Shown piece after piece: positions 15,251 to 18,550 of a DNA stretch of 18,550 nucleotides. The notes under the pieces are model-generated. The model was given only the letters and a program-made list of their open reading frames with translations, did not search any database and had not been told where the DNA came from. Within the stretch, counting starts at the first letter, position 1, and the number at the start of each line of letters is the position of its first letter. Source of the stretch: Kiritimatiellia bacterium (GTDB lineage Bacteria; Verrucomicrobiota; Kiritimatiellia; RFP12; UBA1067); contig JAKSOY010000073.1 in assembly GCA_024405255.1 (NCBI GenBank), positions 1 through 18,550 on the forward strand. Reading direction: 5' to 3'. The position numbers were made by a program, and so were the translations under genes.

Positions 15251-15254
15251 TTCG

Positions 15255-15296
15255 TTAAAAATCTCCCGAGGTCCGTCATAAATGACTGGACCCTCG
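15255..15296 (-). terminator. Candidate intergenic hairpin with trailing T-tract between the two giants
   Basis: On the minus strand, CGAGG-TCC-GTCA pairs with TGAC-GGA-CCTCG (15296-15267) around a TTTA loop: 12 base pairs with two single-base bulges on the 5' arm. A TTTTT run follows 6 bases after the stem. The structure starts just after the stop of the upstream giant. The displaced T-tract makes it a weak or partial intrinsic terminator. It could also be a processing or stability hairpin that sets the ratio of the two giants. Confidence 0.5.
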
Positions 15297-15299
15297 AAG

Positions 15300-18200
15300 T
15301 TAACGCACAAAGATCACCAGACCAGATGCCCGGAAGTAGACGCCGTCGTCTTCGACATACAGCGTACCGCCGCCTTCCAGCAACTTGAACTTGAGCTGTC
15401 GGGCGTTCTCCGGCGCGGTCTCTTCCGTCCAGGCGATGACCTGGTCGCCGTCTTCGAACTTGCGCTCGCCCAACTTGACGCCCACGCGTGCTCCTGGTTC
15501 GAAAGTCACGGTCCGGTTGCCACTTGTGAACGCGCTCGTCGTGGACCAGACATTCGTCCTCGACGCGAGATCGATCGTCGCCCCATTCGCCAAGGTACAA
15601 CCGTAGAAGAAGTCCGTCAAGGGCGTGAATGTGCCGCACACCGTCATCACGTTGGTGCCGGCATTGTAGTTCGCACCGTACTTCGACTCATAGTCGCGCA
15701 CCGTCAGATCGGCAGAGATGTCGAGTGCACAGCCGACTTTGAGATTGACCGTGCGGGCATCGAGCACGGCCTTAACAGAGAGCCAACCGCCGGAAAGGAG
15801 GTCGAGCGTGCCATTTTCCAGCTGGGACTGGTTGAGATAGAACCACTTTCCGTTTTCAACCGCCACCGAAAGCGTCTTACCGCCCAAATCGCAGAAATGG
15901 GCCGTTGGGGAAATTGTCAAATTACCGCTCGCAGGGGAAATCTGCGAATCCTCGGTGACGACGATGGTCGGATTGAAGTCCGCCGTCTGTCCCTGGACCT
16001 CGCCACCGGCAAGAACAACCGTTACATTGGCCCAATGCTGCTTGCCTGCGAGATAGAGCTTGCCGCCCTTGCGCACGGTAATCGTCATCGCCGACGGATC
16101 GAGAATGCCATCGCCGCCGAACGGCCAGTCCACCACATCGACCTCCGAACGCAGCACGCCTGCCACAATTTCCGTCCCGCCCCTGTAGGTCTGGTGGGCG
16201 CGCGACATCAAGAAAGTTCCCGCGCCCTCCTTCACAAGCCGCACATTCCCGTCGATCGCGATCGTGGAAACGTAGAAAGGCGCTCTTTCCGGCACATCCA
16301 CATGGAACTCACCCGGAGTACCCGTCGTCGAATCGGTGATGGTGAGCGTACGGACCGTCGTGCCGGCGAAACCCGAGACGAAGAGTTTGTGTCCGCGCAG
16401 ATCGATGACGGTGCCGTCCTGAATGCGACTGAGATCGAGTCCGCGCCAATCGCAGTCGGCCGTCAACGCCAGCGGAGCATCGCAGATGACCCACGAATAC
16501 GCGAGCCCGCATTCCGCCGGTGCATTCATCGCGCAGTCACCCGTAAGATGGATCGTGGTGATGCTTCCCGGCACGGCCCCAGCCACGCCTTCGTTCACGA
16601 TGTTCGTGCAGACCCAGTTGCCCGGTTTCGTCACGTCGTCGTCGATCGCACCTGTCCAATAGGCACGGTCGACCACGCTCGGCTCGTTGCCGTAGAAGAT
16701 ACCCGTAGGGGTCACCAACGCCGGTTCCGCCGTCATCGCCTCGTCGTCGAAGGAAAACGCGAATGAGAGCGTCTCCAAGTTCGTCGGCGCCACATGCCAG
16801 GAGACAATCCGCTCGCCGCGTACCGGACGGCGCGCGCCCAGGGCGATCGTCACGGACGCGCCGTCTGCGAACGAGACCACATTGCGGCCCACCGTGAAGG
16901 CCGAGACAATCGACCATTCGTTCGTCCGCGCGGAAAGGTCGATCGACGAACCGTCCTGCATCGTGCAGCCCCAGAAGAAGTCCGTCACGGGCAAGAACGT
17001 ACCGTACACGGCAAGTTCCGCATCGCCCTCGTTGTAGTTGCTGTCGCGGCGGGCCACATAGTCGTGCACGGCGAGCGGCGCGGTGAGTCTCATCGCCGCC
17101 GACATCTTCAGATCGACCGTGCGCGCATCGAGCGCCACCGCGTTTTCGAACCAGCCGCCCGAGACGACGTCAATGACGCCGTTCGAAATGGACGACTGTT
17201 TGAAGGCCGTACAAGTTCCGCCCGAGATTTGCAGCGTCAGCGTCTGGCCGCCAAGATCGGAGAGATCGGCACCGGGCGAGACAAGCAAATCTCCGGTCGC
17301 GCGAATCGTCGACGGCGCCGTCAGGCGGAGTTTCGGATTGAACAACGGGCTCCGGCCGGTAACCGTACCGCCATCCAGCACCAACGTCGTAAAGCCCCAG
17401 GCCTGGTAGGCCCAGAGGTCCAGCATCGTATCTTCGTGAAGCGTGACCGTCGTTGCCGTCTGATTCTGCGTAGCGGCACCGCCAAAGATCCATTCGCCCG
17501 GAGCGCCCTGGGTCCGCAAGATGCCGGCCAGTGTATCGACACCTCCCGTGAACGACTGATTGGTCTTCTTGAAACCGAGCGTACCTTCCCCTTCCTTGAC
17601 GACCTTGAGCGCTCCCGAGAGTTTCGTCTTCGCGATCTCCTTATACGTATCGGCCGGGATGTCGAAGCGGAGTTCACCGCCGTCAACACCTGTCGTCACC
17701 TCGGTCGCCGGCTGACGCGCTTCACGAACGAATTCCATTTCATAGAACTCAAGGTAGTTGCCATACTCATCGGAACCCATGTTCGCGGTGACCTTGATGC
17801 GATAGGCGCGATAAGGCGTGTCGTTGTCGAACGTCAAATAGTCCGTCCATCCACCAGACTTGAGATTCAAGTTCGATCCCGTGTAGAGAAGAGTCCAATC
17901 GGCGTCCGTCGCCGTTGCGGGGTCGGCGTTCGTGCCGGAAATCGTCAACGCTTTCGGACGACGGGGCCCAGAGGGACAATAGAACCGCACGCCACGCACC
18001 ACGGCCTCCTGTCCCGCGCCGAAATCGTAGTCGAGCGCACATCCCTGGAATACACCCGAGAGGAGTCGCGACGAACTCGTCACCACATTGTCGATGAGCA
18101 ACGCGGGCGAACCGCCCTGCTGCGTGCTGTTGCCGTAATAGGTCGCCCGCACAGCGCCACCCGGCCGCGTCAGATCGTCCACCTGCGGCGTCGCGGACGG

Positions 18201-18550
18201 CTCGCCCGATACCTTCAGCACCTGCCCGTTCAAGTCGATCGTCGCCGGTGTACGCGTCACCAAGCTGAAGTCGAGTCCACGCCAATCCGTTTCACCGGTC
18301 AACGTGTACGCGTCGCCCTGAAAACGCAGCTCGCCGAAGACAATCGCCCGGTCCGTCGGGAAAGTGAAATTCGCAGTTCCCGCCGGGACTTGCACGGGCG
18401 TGTCAAAACCCGGCAGGATATTCTCGATCACCGTACCGTCGCCCGCGTAGCAGATCCAGTTGCCAGGGGTGCGCGGATTGCCGTCGCCCGCCGCACCGGT
18501 CCATGTGGCCGTCTTGACGGCGAGGGGCGCGGACTCGATCAGCAGCAGTT
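15300..18550 (-). CDS. Giant secreted modular surface protein, C-terminal 1082 residues (5' end outside the window)
   Basis: The reading frame is open to the right edge; the GTG at 18431 is not the start, because the codons before it encode LLLIESAPLAVKTATWTGA and complete a WTGA module found twice more in the window. The visible part is two tandem units. Unit 1 has a WTGA/DWRG module, a discoidin (F5/8 type C)-like domain, a PATR-type repeat (core KEGEGTLGF...GGVDTLAGILR), beta-strand blocks and the shared C-terminal domain. Unit 2 has a WTGA/CDWRG module, a PATR repeat (KEGAGTF...GGTEIVAGVLR), beta-strand blocks and the same C-terminal domain, ending GLVIFVR at the stop. No barrel or known anchor is visible. 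Export is inferred by analogy with the neighbouring giant, since the N-terminus is missing. It lies 60 bases upstream of that giant and probably shares its transcript and surface location. Confidence 0.88.
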   Translation of the reverse strand, partial: LLLIESAPLAVKTATWTGAAGDGNPRTPGNWICYAGDGTVIENILPGFDTPVQVPAGTANFTFPTDRAIVFGELRFQGDAYTLTGETDWRGLDFSLVTRTPATIDLNGQVLKVSGEPSATPQVDDLTRPGGAVRATYYGNSTQQGGSPALLIDNVVTSSSRLLSGVFQGCALDYDFGAGQEAVVRGVRFYCPSGPRRPKALTISGTNADPATATDADWTLLYTGSNLNLKSGGWTDYLTFDNDTPYRAYRIKVTANMGSDEYGNYLEFYEMEFVREARQPATEVTTGVDGGELRFDIPADTYKEIAKTKLSGALKVVKEGEGTLGFKKTNQSFTGGVDTLAGILRTQGAPGEWIFGGAATQNQTATTVTLHEDTMLDLWAYQAWGFTTLVLDGGTVTGRSPLFNPKLRLTAPSTIRATGDLLVSPGADLSDLGGQTLTLQISGGTCTAFKQSSISNGVIDVVSGGWFENAVALDARTVDLKMSAAMRLTAPLAVHDYVARRDSNYNEGDAELAVYGTFLPVTDFFWGCTMQDGSSIDLSARTNEWSIVSAFTVGRNVVSFADGASVTIALGARRPVRGERIVSWHVAPTNLETLSFAFSFDDEAMTAEPALVTPTGIFYGNEPSVVDRAYWTGAIDDDVTKPGNWVCTNIVNEGVAGAVPGSITTIHLTGDCAMNAPAECGLAYSWVICDAPLALTADCDWRGLDLSRIQDGTVIDLRGHKLFVSGFAGTTVRTLTITDSTTGTPGEFHVDVPERAPFYVSTIAIDGNVRLVKEGAGTFLMSRAHQTYRGGTEIVAGVLRSEVDVVDWPFGGDGILDPSAMTITVRKGGKLYLAGKQHWANVTVVLAGGEVQGQTADFNPTIVVTEDSQISPASGNLTISPTAHFCDLGGKTLSVAVENGKWFYLNQSQLENGTLDLLSGGWLSVKAVLDARTVNLKVGCALDISADLTVRDYESKYGANYNAGTNVMTVCGTFTPLTDFFYGCTLANGATIDLASRTNVWSTTSAFTSGNRTVTFEPGARVGVKLGERKFEDGDQVIAWTEETAPENARQLKFKLLEGGGTLYVEDDGVYFRASGLVIFVR
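15303..16664 (-). repeat. Tandem unit 2 of the partial giant
   Basis: From AYWTGAIDD to the stop. It matches unit 1 in order: NWVC, CDWRGLDL, PATR (16247-16149), a LDLLSGGW/DVVSGGW block, LDARTV(N/D)LK, GTFTPLTDFFYGCT and LGERK. About 451 residues. Confidence 0.75.
16437..16468 (-). repeat. DNA-level repeat shared by the two giants (copy 1)
   Basis: 32 bases identical at 31 positions to 10542-10573; 21 of them are uninterrupted. It encodes LTADCDWRGL. The copy in unit 1 (18273-18304) is clearly diverged. Confidence 0.8.
16665..18509 (-). repeat. Tandem unit 1 of the partial giant
   Basis: From ATWTGAAGD to PSVVDR. It is longer than unit 2 by about 160 residues, nearly all of it the discoidin-like insertion. 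Its C-terminal domain copy (17141-16662) keeps GTFLPVTDFFWGCT and LGARR but replaces the terminal IF(I/V)R with a linker into unit 2. Confidence 0.75.
17718..18143 (-). other. Discoidin (F5/8 type C)-like domain in unit 1
   Basis: About 140 residues running from the NSTQQGGSPALLIDN region to YRAYRIKVTANMGSD and LEFYEMEFVRE. The YRxYRI...(N)...LxxxExEF ending is typical of discoidin-like domains, which commonly bind sugars or phospholipids. Unit 2 and the complete giant lack it, so it looks inserted between the WTGA module and the PATR repeat. Confidence 0.6.

Noticed and set aside
13149..15281. Long plus-strand open frame (710 codons) opposite the giant gene
   Set aside because: It is Arg/His-rich with no domain, lies fully antisense to a recognised modular protein, and is explained by GC-rich third positions. 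The plus-strand frames at 164-1195, 2769-4286 and 4283-6013 are rejected for the same reason.
18429..18431. GTG start for the partial giant
   Set aside because: The frame continues upstream and encodes the first part of a WTGA module found in two other places, so the gene is truncated by the window and does not start here.

Overview
The window is a GC-rich stretch in which every gene I can support lies on the minus strand. From high to low coordinates, which is the direction of transcription, they are: a giant modular surface protein cut by the right edge; a second giant surface protein of 2156 residues; a DUF6259-type glycosidase-like protein; a 70-residue membrane protein; a Tat-exported purple-acid-phosphatase-like metallophosphoesterase; two tandem secreted C69-family peptidases; and the 5' part of ileS, cut by the left edge. 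There are no tRNAs, rRNAs, CRISPR arrays or insertion sequences that I can see, and no gene-free stretch above 100 bases.

The organism is most likely a member of the PVC superphylum, perhaps a Kiritimatiellota, Lentisphaerota or Verrucomicrobiota bacterium from an animal gut. This is inference. It rests on the eukaryote/Chlamydia-like (type 2) IleRS, the DUF6259 protein, and very large secreted proteins built from autotransporter-associated strand repeats without a beta-barrel.

The region from 18550 to 1247 looks like one operon or a small set of overlapping transcription units. Gaps between genes are 60, 14, 41, 57, 11 and 40 bases. The gene order gives a shared theme: six of the seven upstream products carry an export signal or have lost it to the window edge, and the seventh is a small membrane protein. 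The giants carry probable glycan-binding or adhesive modules: six jelly-roll-like modules in one and a discoidin-like domain in the other. The enzymes would cleave glycosidic, phosphoester and peptide bonds. A reasonable hypothesis is a surface system that binds and dismantles a host or dietary glycoconjugate. ileS follows after 72 bases, probably with its own extended -10 promoter, and is likely an unrelated housekeeping neighbour.

The most unusual feature is the pair of giants. They share a C-terminal domain of about 160-170 residues that ends in Ile-Phe-(Ile/Val)-Arg at the stop codon, a WTGA/CDWRG module, and a strand repeat of PATR type. In the partial giant the whole unit is tandemly duplicated, and one copy has gained a discoidin-like domain. 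Neither protein ends in a recognisable barrel, PEP-CTERM or LPXTG signal, so how they are secreted and anchored is open.
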